DNA from: Desulfatibacillum alkenivorans DSM 16219
GTDB taxonomy: Bacteria > Desulfobacterota > Desulfobacteria > Desulfobacterales > Desulfatibacillaceae
Direction: 5' to 3'
Length of the DNA stretch: 64,000 nucleotides
Assembly: GCF_900142135.1 (NCBI RefSeq)
Contig: NZ_FQZU01000011.1
Span: 60,334 to 124,333 of the forward strand
Below the pieces are notes generated by a model. The model ran no database searches. It saw nothing but the letters and a program-made list of their open reading frames with translations, and was not told the origin of the DNA. The translations under genes were made by a program, and so were the position numbers. Shown here piece after piece: positions 25,196 to 33,299 of this stretch (positions are counted from its first letter, which is position 1; each line of letters begins with the position of its first letter).

Positions 25196-25945
25196 ATGGA
25201 CGATCTGTACGCAAGAATAAGGCAGCGCGCCCGGGAAATCGGAAGCAAATATCCGGAACAGACTTTTTATTCGGATCACGCGGATTTAATGACTCTTTCC
25301 CGGAAATCCCTTGAAGACAGCCCAATCCTGACCAAATTGCATAATTTCGTGGCCAGCGTGGTGGACGACGATCTGGGCCACGGCCTGGATCATTGCGTCA
25401 AGGTGACCATCGACGCTGGCATTTTGTTCCTGATTTACGCGGACCAAGAAAACATGCGGGAAATGGAAAGGGAGCGCGGCCTGCTGCTGGTGCAGGCGGC
25501 CGGGCTTTTGCACGATATCTCCCGCAAGGAAAAGCGCCACGCCCACGCAGGCGCCCTGGCCGCGGCGGAAATCCTGGAGGATTTTCCGTTCTCCCAGAAC
25601 GAGATCGACGCCATCTCCCTGGCCATCCGAAACCACGAGGCCTTTCATCCGCCGGACCCGTGCGCCAGCGACATGGGCCAGGCCATCTCGGACTGCCTTT
25701 ACGACGCCGACAAATTCCGCTGGGGGCCGGACAACTTCACGGATACGGTGTGGTATATGGTGTCCTTTTTCAAGTCTTCGGTATCCATGTTTTTGGACCG
25801 CTACGAGGAAGGCATCAAGGGCATCATTAAAATCAAGGAGACCTTCCGGACCGACACCGGCCAGCAATACGGACCCGAGTTCGTGGACGCCGGCCTGGAA
25901 ATCGGCGAGGAAATCCGCCAGATGCTAAGGGATGAGTTCCTGTAG
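25196..25945 (+). CDS. HD-domain metal-dependent hydrolase
   Basis: This 249-residue protein has an HD domain: GHGLDHCVKV near residue 60, AGLLHDISRKEKRHAHAG near residue 102 (the His-Asp pair and following His), IRNHEAFH near residue 145 and the closing Asp in YDADKFRWGP near residue 170. HD proteins are phosphohydrolases acting on nucleotides, cyclic dinucleotides or other phosphoesters; the substrate is not predicted. It lies after the men operon but has its own promoter. Confidence 0.85.
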   Translation: MDDLYARIRQRAREIGSKYPEQTFYSDHADLMTLSRKSLEDSPILTKLHNFVASVVDDDLGHGLDHCVKVTIDAGILFLIYADQENMREMERERGLLLVQAAGLLHDISRKEKRHAHAGALAAAEILEDFPFSQNEIDAISLAIRNHEAFHPPDPCASDMGQAISDCLYDADKFRWGPDNFTDTVWYMVSFFKSSVSMFLDRYEEGIKGIIKIKETFRTDTGQQYGPEFVDAGLEIGEEIRQMLRDEFL

Positions 25946-26049
25946 TGAACGTATTCAACCCCATGGTTGGCGACGATAAATAAAAGTCCTCGACAGACTT
26001 TTTTCGGCCGCCCGCCTCGAATGGTCTTAACTTTCTACACAGGGCCGCC

Positions 26050-26092
26050 CCTTCTGCGCTGACGCGCCCAGGCAAGATACTGCTTTGCCTGG
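26050..26092 (-). repeat. Family D repeat, copy 2
   Basis: Reverse-complement relative of 5425-5470, sharing GGGCGCGTCAGCGCAGAAGG with one substitution in the palindrome. It is followed within 30 bp by a family C copy. Confidence 0.55.
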
Positions 26093-26120
26093 GTTACCCA
26101 TCATCTGCGGCGGCAATGCC

Positions 26121-26185
26121 CGTCATCCCGGCAAGGGGCGATCTTCTTTTGAAGACCGGCCCGCGAGCCGGGATCCAGCGTCATT
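26121..26185 (+). repeat. Family C repeat, copy C5
   Basis: It starts CGTCATCCCGGCAAG and ends GAGCCGGGATCCAGCGTCATT, with the inner pair ATCTTC/GAAGA forming a hairpin. It lies between the HD gene and the convergent acyl-CoA dehydrogenase gene. Confidence 0.7.
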
Positions 26186-26248
26186 AGGAACTTGCCTTGG
26201 AGTATAATTACCTGTTTGAACGCAGCTTGGCGTCAAATGCCTTCCGCA

Positions 26249-27391
26249 CTACAACCCCAAACTGCGGCTCACCACAATTTTCATAACCTCGTTGGTTCCT
26301 GCGAAGATGGGAAACACCCGGATGTCCCGGAACATTCTGGCAAGGGGGCAGGATTCGGCGGTGGCATCCAATCCCACCAGATCCAGGCACCGGTCCGCCG
26401 TGCGTTTGGCCATGTCCGTGGCCCAATATTTGGCCATGCAGGTTTCCGCGTTCACGTCCTCTCCGGCCATATGACCGGCAATGAGCTTATCCAAAAAGAT
26501 GCGGCCCAGCCTGGCTTCGGTCGCCATTTCCACCAGGGCGAACTGCACGGCCTGGAATTTGGAGCGGGGCTTGCCTTCGGACTTGTTTTCCTTGCAGTAG
26601 TTTGTGGTCCATTCCAGAACGAATTCCGCCCTGGTCACGGCGTTCAGGGCCACCAGCAAACGCTCCTGCTGGAGCTTGACCATGAGCTTGGGAAATCCCG
26701 AGCCTTTCTCCCCCAAACGGTTGGACAGGGGAATGCGGCAATCCCGGAAAAACAGCTCGGCCGTATCCTGGCTGCTGGCGCCCATCTTCTTCATGGCCTG
26801 GCCTTTTTCAAACCCGGGCGTTCCTTCGTCCACCAGAAACAGGGAAACCGCCCTATGCCGGTTGGATTCGTCCGGGTCGATCGCCGCGACCACGGCCACG
26901 TCGCACAAAAGCCCATTGGAGATAAAGGTCTTGGTTCCGTTCAGAACCACGTGATCCCCGTCGTCCACTGCGGTCATGGTCATGGAGGCCAAATCGCTGC
27001 CCGCGTCCGGCTCGGACATGGCCACGGCCGTAATGCACTCCCCGGACACGCACCCGGGCAGGTATTTTTGCCTTTGGGCGTCATTGCCGAAAGAGGCGAT
27101 GTACGGCGTTACAATGTCGCTGTGCAAAAAGGCGTCCAGGCCGTATTGATTGGTGCGCACCAGTTCTTCCAGGGCGATGACGGAATAGAGAAAATCCCCT
27201 CCCAGGCCGCCGTATTTCTTATCCGCCCAGGTGCATAAAAAGCCTTCGGCCCCCATCTTTTTCCAGATTTCCCGGGGGGTGACGCCGTCCTTTTCCCATT
27301 GATCCACATGGGGGACGACTTCTTCTTTGCAGAACTCCCGCAGCCTTTGCCGAAAGGCCTTGTGCTCGGCCGTGTAATTCAAAATGTCCAT
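26249..27391 (-). CDS. Acyl-CoA dehydrogenase
   Basis: This 380-residue flavoprotein introduces a trans-2 double bond into an acyl-CoA and passes electrons to ETF. The FAD/substrate signatures are AVAMSEPDAGSDLASM near residue 128 and the C-terminal FPIFAGTNEVMK. The base position of medium-chain enzymes (Glu in YEGT) is Ala here (FAGT), as in the long-chain and isovaleryl types, where a Glu in helix G acts. The candidate is in AEFVLEWT. It is the second gene of a two-gene operon with an esterase 19 nt upstream. Chain-length preference is inferred only. Confidence 0.9.
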   Translation of the reverse strand: MDILNYTAEHKAFRQRLREFCKEEVVPHVDQWEKDGVTPREIWKKMGAEGFLCTWADKKYGGLGGDFLYSVIALEELVRTNQYGLDAFLHSDIVTPYIASFGNDAQRQKYLPGCVSGECITAVAMSEPDAGSDLASMTMTAVDDGDHVVLNGTKTFISNGLLCDVAVVAAIDPDESNRHRAVSLFLVDEGTPGFEKGQAMKKMGASSQDTAELFFRDCRIPLSNRLGEKGSGFPKLMVKLQQERLLVALNAVTRAEFVLEWTTNYCKENKSEGKPRSKFQAVQFALVEMATEARLGRIFLDKLIAGHMAGEDVNAETCMAKYWATDMAKRTADRCLDLVGLDATAESCPLARMFRDIRVFPIFAGTNEVMKIVVSRSLGL

Positions 27392-27410
27392 ACAAAACCC
27401 ATATCTGTGA

Positions 27411-28406
27411 CTACTTTAACTCGTCCTTTAAAAACAAACCCAAATGATTTACCGCCTGCCTTGATTCCGGGCAGATCACGCCAAAGGATTGAAACACGTG
27501 CCACATGTTTTTCCACACTTCCAGCTTTACCTTGACCCCGGCCTTTTTCGCTCGATCCGCCAACCGGGTGGAGTCGCTCAACAAGACCTCGTCGTCTCCC
27601 GCCTGGATGAACAAAGGCGGCAGGCCGCTTAAATCCATGTTCAAGGGACTGGCCAATTCCGGCCGCTGGTCCTTGGGGCCCAAATACCACGTCATATGCT
27701 TGCCTATGTCCTCGCCGTCAAACAAAGGATCGGCCTCACTGCGGGATTTTAAAGACTCCCCGTCAAAATTTACGGCGTCCGTCATGGGGGAAATCATAAT
27801 CGCAGCCTTTGGCATGGGCAGATTTTTTTCCTTGATGCTGAGCAAAGTCATGAGGACAAGGCATCCGCCGGCGGAATCCCCGCCCAGGGCGATGTTTTCC
27901 GGCTTATACCCCTGATCCAGAAGCCATAGGTAGGAATCCAGGCAATCCACATTGGCGGTGGGATATTTGAACTCCGGCGCCAAGCGGTATTCCGGGACCA
28001 GCACGGGCATGCCCGAAGCCTTGGACAGCGCGGCCGCAAGATTACGATGCGTGGAAGCGGAGCCGCAAAAAAATCCCCCGCCGTGAAAGTACAGCAGCGC
28101 GTTTGTGGAATTCTCCGGCGTTTTCCGCGCCCGGACCCATTCGGCCTTCAGCCCGGCCACACTGGCTTCCTCCACCCTGGTCCCCCACGGAAGCGTCGCC
28201 ATCTTGCTCAGATTTTCCACGGCGTCCCGGGTGACGTCCACCGGGGTGTCCGGCGTAAACCGGGGCGCCAGATAATAAACCACGGAAAGGCGCGCCAGAC
28301 GGCTGCCCAGGGAAGGCTTGAATAGAGTCGTGTTGACAGCGATGTATGCGGAAATAAGTAGAATGACGACGACCAGCAACCGAACCCAACGCTTTTTTTG
28401 CGCCAT
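27411..28406 (-). CDS. Membrane-anchored HSL-family esterase/lipase
   Basis: This is a 331-residue alpha/beta hydrolase. Residues 8-25 form one transmembrane anchor. The hormone-sensitive-lipase signatures are clear: HGGGF (oxyanion hole) near residue 106, GDSAGG (nucleophile Ser) near residue 183, an Asp in AGDDEVL near 277 and the His in MWHVFQ near 306. It should hydrolyse short or medium acyl esters on the periplasmic or membrane face. GGGGGG-GAG lies about 10 nt before the ATG. It is followed 19 nt later by the acyl-CoA dehydrogenase, so fatty-acid release and oxidation may be linked. Confidence 0.88.
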   Translation of the reverse strand: MAQKKRWVRLLVVVILLISAYIAVNTTLFKPSLGSRLARLSVVYYLAPRFTPDTPVDVTRDAVENLSKMATLPWGTRVEEASVAGLKAEWVRARKTPENSTNALLYFHGGGFFCGSASTHRNLAAALSKASGMPVLVPEYRLAPEFKYPTANVDCLDSYLWLLDQGYKPENIALGGDSAGGCLVLMTLLSIKEKNLPMPKAAIMISPMTDAVNFDGESLKSRSEADPLFDGEDIGKHMTWYLGPKDQRPELASPLNMDLSGLPPLFIQAGDDEVLLSDSTRLADRAKKAGVKVKLEVWKNMWHVFQSFGVICPESRQAVNHLGLFLKDELK

Positions 28407-28445
28407 AGGCCTAAACTCCCCCCAATTGGTTTATAGTCGCCGGTT

Positions 28446-28451
28446 ATTATA
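28446..28451 (-). promoter_or_regulatory. -10 box for the esterase operon
   Basis: A perfect minus-strand TATAAT lies 40 nt before the esterase ATG. The -35 region is poor (TTTCCT at the 17-nt spacing), so an activator may be involved. Confidence 0.4.
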
Positions 28452-28481
28452 CACGATTTCTACAAAGAAGGAAACTGCGGC

Positions 28482-28559
28482 ATGAAATTCTACGAGGAAA
28501 AGGGTCGCTTGCCCGGCGCCGGGATCGATAGATTTAACCGGCGCCAAAGGCAAGGGTAA
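28482..28559 (+). CDS. Possible 25-residue small ORF
   Basis: An ATG with AAGGA nine nt upstream opens a 25-codon frame (starts MKFYEEKGRLPG, ends RRQRQG) in the gap between two minus-strand operons. It is basic, has no membrane segment and no recognised family. Chance occurrence, or the remnant of a truncated gene, is quite possible. Confidence 0.2.
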   Translation: MKFYEEKGRLPGAGIDRFNRRQRQG

Positions 28560-28566
28560 GCAATTT

Positions 28567-29898
28567 TTACTTTTCAGGCATGGAAATCACCCGGGGCGGC
28601 GCCTTGATAAAATCCTGCTTCAGGCTGTAAGTGTAAGCGCCCTGATCCGGAATCAACAACACGTCCCCCGGCTGAATGTCTTGCCCCCAGTAAGACAGGC
28701 CCCACAAATCGTGGGGCGTGCACAAGGAGCCCATGATCTCGCAGGCCTTTTCCTCCAAAGCCGGCCGGCTCAGGTTCAGCACCGGAGCGTAATCCATTTC
28801 GTAGCGCTCCCAGCCGACGGCGTTGGTTCCGGCGTCGGTGATGACCAGGCCGCCGTCCTTTTTGTCCACCACATTCAGCAACAAATGCATGGCGCCGTTG
28901 CACAGCCACCTGCCCGGCTCCATGCATACGCGGCAGGGAACCGTGGAGAAAATGTGGGTCTCCACCGCCTGATAGAGGGATTGTGCAAAAACCTCCAGGC
29001 TTTGGGCCGGCGCGTAATAATGCTCCAAAGGCCGGTCCACGTCCAGGCCCGCCAGTTTCATCACCTGCCCGGCCTGGGTGACCGGATAGACCTGCCATTC
29101 CCCGGCCTGGGGCCAGTATCCGCCGCCGATGTCCAAAAATTTCAAAGCCCCCAGCATTTCCGGGGACCATTGCCCGACTTCCCTGCCGATGGCCGCAATG
29201 GTCCTGACCTGCTGGGACGGATCCAGGTTCCAGCTTGTATGGAACTGAAGCCCCTGGATTTCCAAACCCGGGCATTCCTGAGCCTTTTTCCAGGCTGCTC
29301 CCAGATTAGCCAGGGCTACGCCGAATTTTTTCCACGGGCTGGAAGGCGGCGTAATGCGAAGGCCAACCCGCACCTTTTTTCCGGCCTGCAACGCCAACCG
29401 GTTCAGGCGCTCCATCTCGCCCAGGCTGTCCATGAGGACTTTCACCCTGCCGGAATTCTCCACGGCAAGGAAAAGCTCCTTGTCCGTCTTGCCCGGACCG
29501 CTGAAGATGACGTCCTCCGCCCCCAAGGCCAGGGCTCTTTCCACTTCCACCCCGCTGGAGACGTCCAGCCCGAATCCCTGATTGACCAAAATCCGGGAAA
29601 CCTCGGGGTGATTGTTGCTTTTCATGGCGTAATAGCAGGCGAAATCCGGAAAACACGCCGCAAACGCGTTTTTGAACATGGCTGCATGTTTTTTCAGATT
29701 GGCGTGATCCAACACATAAAGGGGCTCCTGATGGACCTCAGCCAAATCCAGGAACACCTCCTTCTTGTTGAAAAAACGCTCCACATAGGCCTTGACCATG
29801 GCTCCGGGCAGACGTCCGTCCTTATGCCGAAGCATGGCCTCCACCCGGGATAATGCGTCCCGGAAAGCCGCCTGAGATGGCGTAAAATCAAAGGTCAT
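28567..29898 (-). CDS. PLP-dependent decarboxylase, fold type III (DAP/ornithine decarboxylase-like)
   Basis: This 443-residue protein has the alanine-racemase-type barrel. The PLP Lys is in YYAMKSNNHPE near residue 91. [14 protein letters not shown] and FSGPGKTDKEL follow, then HTSWN, the phosphate-binding LDIGGGYW, EPGRWLCNG, and a beta-domain with SLCTPHDLWG and PDQGAYTYS, which supply the second-subunit Cys/Asp/Tyr. This is the diaminopimelate/ornithine/carboxynorspermidine decarboxylase family, but the spacing fits no single one clearly. The ATG at 29898 overlaps the ATP-grasp stop as ATGA. It is the last gene of the four-gene SpeD-like operon. Predicted role: decarboxylation of an amino-acid-like pathway intermediate. 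Confidence 0.85.
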   Translation of the reverse strand: MTFDFTPSQAAFRDALSRVEAMLRHKDGRLPGAMVKAYVERFFNKKEVFLDLAEVHQEPLYVLDHANLKKHAAMFKNAFAACFPDFACYYAMKSNNHPEVSRILVNQGFGLDVSSGVEVERALALGAEDVIFSGPGKTDKELFLAVENSGRVKVLMDSLGEMERLNRLALQAGKKVRVGLRITPPSSPWKKFGVALANLGAAWKKAQECPGLEIQGLQFHTSWNLDPSQQVRTIAAIGREVGQWSPEMLGALKFLDIGGGYWPQAGEWQVYPVTQAGQVMKLAGLDVDRPLEHYYAPAQSLEVFAQSLYQAVETHIFSTVPCRVCMEPGRWLCNGAMHLLLNVVDKKDGGLVITDAGTNAVGWERYEMDYAPVLNLSRPALEEKACEIMGSLCTPHDLWGLSYWGQDIQPGDVLLIPDQGAYTYSLKQDFIKAPPRVISMPEK

Positions 29899-31142
29899 GG
29901 GCGTTTTATCCTTATTTCGGCCAAGCTCGTCAGAACCCTGTTTTGAAGAGCGACGTCCCTGCCCGCATCCGGTCTGTAAATGACATTCGCCAAAATCCAG
30001 GAGTCGTAATCCCGGGGCGGCAGTTTGATGGAATCCCCGACCCGCCTGAGGGGCTCGAAGCACAGCACCCGCTTATCCGTTAACAGGCCTCCCGGTTCGA
30101 GGCGCTCCAACTCGCCGTCATGGGGGGCGAAAATGCGCATTCCCACGTGGGGCTTGAGGGGCTTCTGCTTCCAATGAATAGGAACTTTGGCCGCAAAATC
30201 CATGGCAAGGGCCATGGTGTCCGGCCCGCCTGCGTTTCGCAACAGCAAGGGCAGGCAGTCCCCTCCGGGCCTGGGCGCCATTTCCAGGAGCCATGGACCG
30301 TTTTCGTTCAGTATAAAGTCCACCATGCAGATGCAGGCTTTCACCCCTGCAGCCCGCGCCGCCTCGGCGAACAGGCCTTCCAGGGCCGCCGTCTCCTTGG
30401 GGGAAAACAGGCCGTCTTTCAACTCATAAGCCTGGGTGATTCCGAAATGTCCGGAATTCAGCCCATGCTTGGCGGTAAGCCGAAGAATCCGGGCCTGTCC
30501 CCCGACAACCAGAAAATCCGCGCTAAACTCCCGGCCCAGGGCGATTTCCTCCATAAGCATGGGCCAGGCCCCTTGCGGGTCCTTGCCTTGCCGGGCGAAA
30601 AACGACTCCGCCGCGGCCGCGGTCTTGGCCCAGTCCGCCCTGGAGTCCATCTTGAACACCAAAGAGCTGCCTGAGCCATCCACGGGCTTTACCACCCAGG
30701 GAGGATTATGCTCCGCCATGAAGGCCAGGGCCTGATCCGGACTTTCCGCCAGGCAGAAGCCCGGCGTGGGAAGGCCGGCGGCCGCCCACAGGCTTTTTGC
30801 CTGGAATTTATTCCGGCAATTGGCCACGGCCCGGGAAGATGGAAAGTCCAGGTCCAGCTCTTCCGCCAGTTCCGCCGCCAAGACCAGGGATTCGCAGTCG
30901 TAGCAGACGATTCCCGCAAGCTCCATGCGGCTGGCCTTGAGATGCTTTTCCAGAGCCTTCCGGGCTTCTTCCAGGTTCAAAGGGCAAAGAACCTCCTCGT
31001 CCGACATGGGGGGAGGTTCGGCCGCATTTTTGCGAACCTGAGGATCCGTTAAAAACAAGCCCTTGCCGGGCCTGATCCGCCGAATTCTGTCCACATAATC
31101 CGGGGTCGTCCCAACAACCAGCACCCGTGCATTATCAGACAC
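29895..31142 (-). CDS. ATP-grasp carboxylate-amine ligase
   Basis: This 415-residue protein has an N-terminal Rossmann-like preATP-grasp domain (ARVLVVGTTPDYV) and an ATP-grasp core: PWVVKPVDGSGSSLVF near residue 145, MEEIALGREFSADF near 190, and the Mg-binding WLLEMAPRPGGDCLP near 275. Enzymes of this fold join a carboxylate to an amine through an acyl phosphate. The start is GTG at 31142, overlapping the upstream stop by eight bases (GTGTCTGA); no ATG is available. The open frame extends to 31427, but only as a shadow of the GNAT gene. It probably forms an amide or peptide bond in the pathway of this operon; substrates unknown. Confidence 0.85.
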   Translation of the reverse strand: MSDNARVLVVGTTPDYVDRIRRIRPGKGLFLTDPQVRKNAAEPPPMSDEEVLCPLNLEEARKALEKHLKASRMELAGIVCYDCESLVLAAELAEELDLDFPSSRAVANCRNKFQAKSLWAAAGLPTPGFCLAESPDQALAFMAEHNPPWVVKPVDGSGSSLVFKMDSRADWAKTAAAAESFFARQGKDPQGAWPMLMEEIALGREFSADFLVVGGQARILRLTAKHGLNSGHFGITQAYELKDGLFSPKETAALEGLFAEAARAAGVKACICMVDFILNENGPWLLEMAPRPGGDCLPLLLRNAGGPDTMALAMDFAAKVPIHWKQKPLKPHVGMRIFAPHDGELERLEPGGLLTDKRVLCFEPLRRVGDSIKLPPRDYDSWILANVIYRPDAGRDVALQNRVLTSLAEIRIKRP

Positions 31143-32109
31143 GGAGTGCAAGCTCCGCTTCCCGGACTGCCGGGTAGACCACGCCAGGCTGCTCTTGCAG
31201 GCGGATCTCCATAAGGGGCCGGGGTATGAGGCGCATGCGCTCTTTCCAGTTAAAATTCCCGCACAAGAAGTCGACACAATCCAGCTTTTCCGCGCAAGCC
31301 CTTTCCAAATGATGAAAATTGATGAGTTTGGCCACTCCGGGAAAATCCCGGTCCACGCCGCCCGCCAAAACCGAGTAATAGCCCTTGTACACCGCGCCCA
31401 CGTCCACGGCGGCCGTCCTGCCTTCAATCAATGCGGCCGTAATCCGCAGCATGCCCTTGTCCCGAAGCCAGGCCAGAAGGTCCTCAAATCCCTTTAAAAA
31501 GCGGGGATCATAAAAATAGGACTCCGGGCCGAAAGCCTCTATATTCATGCGAAACAAAAACTGGGCGTCGTCCATGCAATCAAAACGATATTCCACGCCC
31601 CGGCTTTCCAGCCGCGACGTCTCGGCCATGAGCTTCTTCAAGGTCTTGCGGGGAAAGCTGTTCAGGTATTCCTGAAAATTATAGGAATGCCTTCCGGGGA
31701 AAAACAAATACCCGACCTCATCCTCCTCCGCCCCCGGATACCCGAAAGACTGCTTCATGGGATCCAGATACCGCAAATGCGCGGCGCCCGGCACGGCTTC
31801 CAGCATGGCCTCCAGAGTCCCCCGATCCCTGGCGGGAAAAACGTTGCCTTCCAGCCAGGTCTTGCCCTTCCAGGTTTCTCCGGGGAAAACGGTCCAGGTC
31901 CGGGCTTCCTCCACCCAGCTGAGGGGCAGAAAACCCTCGGCCTCGCCCAAAGCCCCTTCAGCCTTCACGCCGATCACAGGCCGCCGAAAGGCCCTGTGAA
32001 AATGCATCCGGGTCTCCCACAGGTCAAACACGTTCACAGGGGCGGGCATGAGGGCCGCCCACATTCGGGCGATCTCCTCCTGATCGTTTATCAGGGATAT
32101 TTTGGTCAT
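31135..32109 (-). CDS. GNAT/FemAB-like acyltransferase
   Basis: This 324-residue protein has a C-terminal GNAT-like domain of the BioF2/FemAB kind: NSFPRKTLKKLMAE near residue 150, FRMNIEAFGPESYF near 187, ALIEGRTAAVDVGAVYKGYY near 226, and VDRDFPGVAKLINFHHLERA near 253. Related enzymes transfer acyl or aminoacyl groups to an amine, some from aminoacyl-tRNA. The N-terminal half looks like a divergent copy of the same fold, as in FemAB tandem-GNAT proteins. It starts 3 nt after the SpeD-like gene and overlaps the ATP-grasp gene, so it is part of the same pathway. Confidence 0.75.
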   Translation of the reverse strand: MTKISLINDQEEIARMWAALMPAPVNVFDLWETRMHFHRAFRRPVIGVKAEGALGEAEGFLPLSWVEEARTWTVFPGETWKGKTWLEGNVFPARDRGTLEAMLEAVPGAAHLRYLDPMKQSFGYPGAEEDEVGYLFFPGRHSYNFQEYLNSFPRKTLKKLMAETSRLESRGVEYRFDCMDDAQFLFRMNIEAFGPESYFYDPRFLKGFEDLLAWLRDKGMLRITAALIEGRTAAVDVGAVYKGYYSVLAGGVDRDFPGVAKLINFHHLERACAEKLDCVDFLCGNFNWKERMRLIPRPLMEIRLQEQPGVVYPAVREAELALRV

Positions 32110-32112
32110 TCC

Positions 32113-32751
32113 CTATCTCCTCATGGAAACCTGGAGGCTGCTGTCCTCGCCTTTGAAATAATTCACGGCGAACTGCCGGACCAAATACGGGTTGTACGCC
32201 TTGCAGCTGAACACGTCCAAATACACCGCGTTGCTGGCGTTGGCGAAATGAGCTGAAATCAAAGAGGTTTCGATCAATTGCACCATGGAGAAACCGGCCA
32301 CCTTTTCGTCCTCGCCGAAATGCACCACCTGGGTCTCGCCGAAACGCTTCATCTCGATGAGATCGCACAACTCCACCACAAAGCGCTTGATGGCGTCCGC
32401 GTCCCGGATCAGGTCCGGATCGCAACCATAGAGGTCCACGGCAGAAGCCAGGCCCCAGCAGGCATTGTTTTCCACCTGCTCCTTCACGGCCTCGCCTTCC
32501 ATCAGGGAGTTCACCACAAAAGGCCCGGACGGAGCGTCGGCGTATCCGCCCTCTTCATACTCCGTGTAATCGTCCGCATAATCCGCATCCTCATCCGCCG
32601 CCCTTGTTTTGTGCAGCCCCTTGGAGAACTTCAAGGAGCGCCGGTTGCGGCTCATTCTTTCGTCGTCGAAATCCATTTCCGCTGCAGGAAAAACTTCGCG
32701 GGCGCCAAGGCCCTTGCCCCCGTTGGAGCGCTTTTTCTTTTTCGTCATCAT
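32113..32751 (-). CDS. SpeD-like (S-adenosylmethionine decarboxylase fold) protein with N-terminal extension
   Basis: This is a 212-residue protein. Residues 1-95 are charged, low-complexity and probably disordered (KKKKR start, then acidic DEDADYADDYTEYEE). Residues 97-212 match the pyruvoyl-dependent AdoMet decarboxylase fold: VDLYGCD, then VAGFSMVQLIETSLISAHF, then YLDVFSCKAYNPYL. In Thermotoga SpeD the autocleavage serine follows Glu (ESH) and a helper Ser sits in VSG. Here these read ETS and VAG, so the nucleophile is Thr or a Ser shifted by one. His and Cys (SAHF, FSC) are kept. It heads a four-gene operon with GNAT, ATP-grasp and PLP-decarboxylase genes. It may be a divergent pyruvoyl enzyme or a non-catalytic partner. 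GAGGA precedes the ATG. Confidence 0.7.
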   Translation of the reverse strand: MMTKKKKRSNGGKGLGAREVFPAAEMDFDDERMSRNRRSLKFSKGLHKTRAADEDADYADDYTEYEEGGYADAPSGPFVVNSLMEGEAVKEQVENNACWGLASAVDLYGCDPDLIRDADAIKRFVVELCDLIEMKRFGETQVVHFGEDEKVAGFSMVQLIETSLISAHFANASNAVYLDVFSCKAYNPYLVRQFAVNYFKGEDSSLQVSMRR

Positions 32752-32782
32752 GTGAGTGTCCTCAAATTAAGAATAAGGTGGA

Positions 32783-32794
32783 AACAACGTTGTT
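32783..32794. promoter_or_regulatory. Perfect 12-bp palindrome upstream of the SpeD-like operon
   Basis: AACAACGTTGTT, flanked by GGA and CC, lies about 32 bp before the ATG of the SpeD-like gene. Size and position suit an operator for a dimeric regulator. No regulator gene is adjacent on the same strand. Confidence 0.45.
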
Positions 32795-33234
32795 CCCCAA
32801 TGCCTGCCCCATGAGCAAGGGGCGTGCCAGAGACGAAAAAAATCTTGCAATCCTTCCCATTTTAAGAAATTGATTTCCTAAATTACCGACCCCAACCCGG
32901 CCGCAAAGGCGATTTAAAATTAAAACATCATAAAATCAAAAGATTATAAAAAAGGATCTCCGGTCGGTTTTTTGGTTGAAATGCAAAAGACGCCTCAAAG
33001 GATAATTGGAGCTCAAAGCATTTCCAGGGAAAAAGCCCTAAAAAAGGAATTGAATTGCTTGTTTTTAAGCAGTTATAAGAAACAACTTTCCTATTCTTGA
33101 AATAGCGCGGCAATTCTTTGGGTTTCGCCCATAATTTGGTTGACTTCGGAAAACTATTTCCGATATAAGGCCGTTTAGACATCGCGTCCCCTTGAAATCG
33201 TCTTTCCCCGCCCCTTGTTCGCGTCTATTTTGGA

Positions 33235-33249
33235 CGCCCGCAGCGGGCG
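33235..33249. repeat. Short GC hairpin CGCCCGC-A-GCGGGCG
   Basis: Seven-bp arms around one base, within a GGACGCCCGCAGCGGGCGCC block 50 bp before the sigma-54 activator gene. It is single-copy in this window, but the form is typical of dispersed palindromic repeats. Confidence 0.4.
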
Positions 33250-33299
33250 CCCCTACACCGCGTAAGGGCCGGCATCGGCCCCGGATATTTGGAAACGCC

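Larger units (their letters stand above)
32752..33299. other. AT-rich intergenic region between the SpeD-like operon and the sigma-54 activator gene
   Basis: About 550 bases between divergent genes. Apart from the palindrome at 32783 and the GC-rich hairpin at 33235 I see no gene or RNA structure. The middle part is distinctly AT-rich. Reading frames crossing it are short and unconvincing. Confidence 0.5.

Noticed and set aside
29895-31427. Longer 510-codon version of the ATP-grasp gene
   Set aside because: The first 95 codons overlap the GNAT gene in another frame, with Trp/Ser/Arg-rich shadow composition. The GTG at 31142 is the sensible start.
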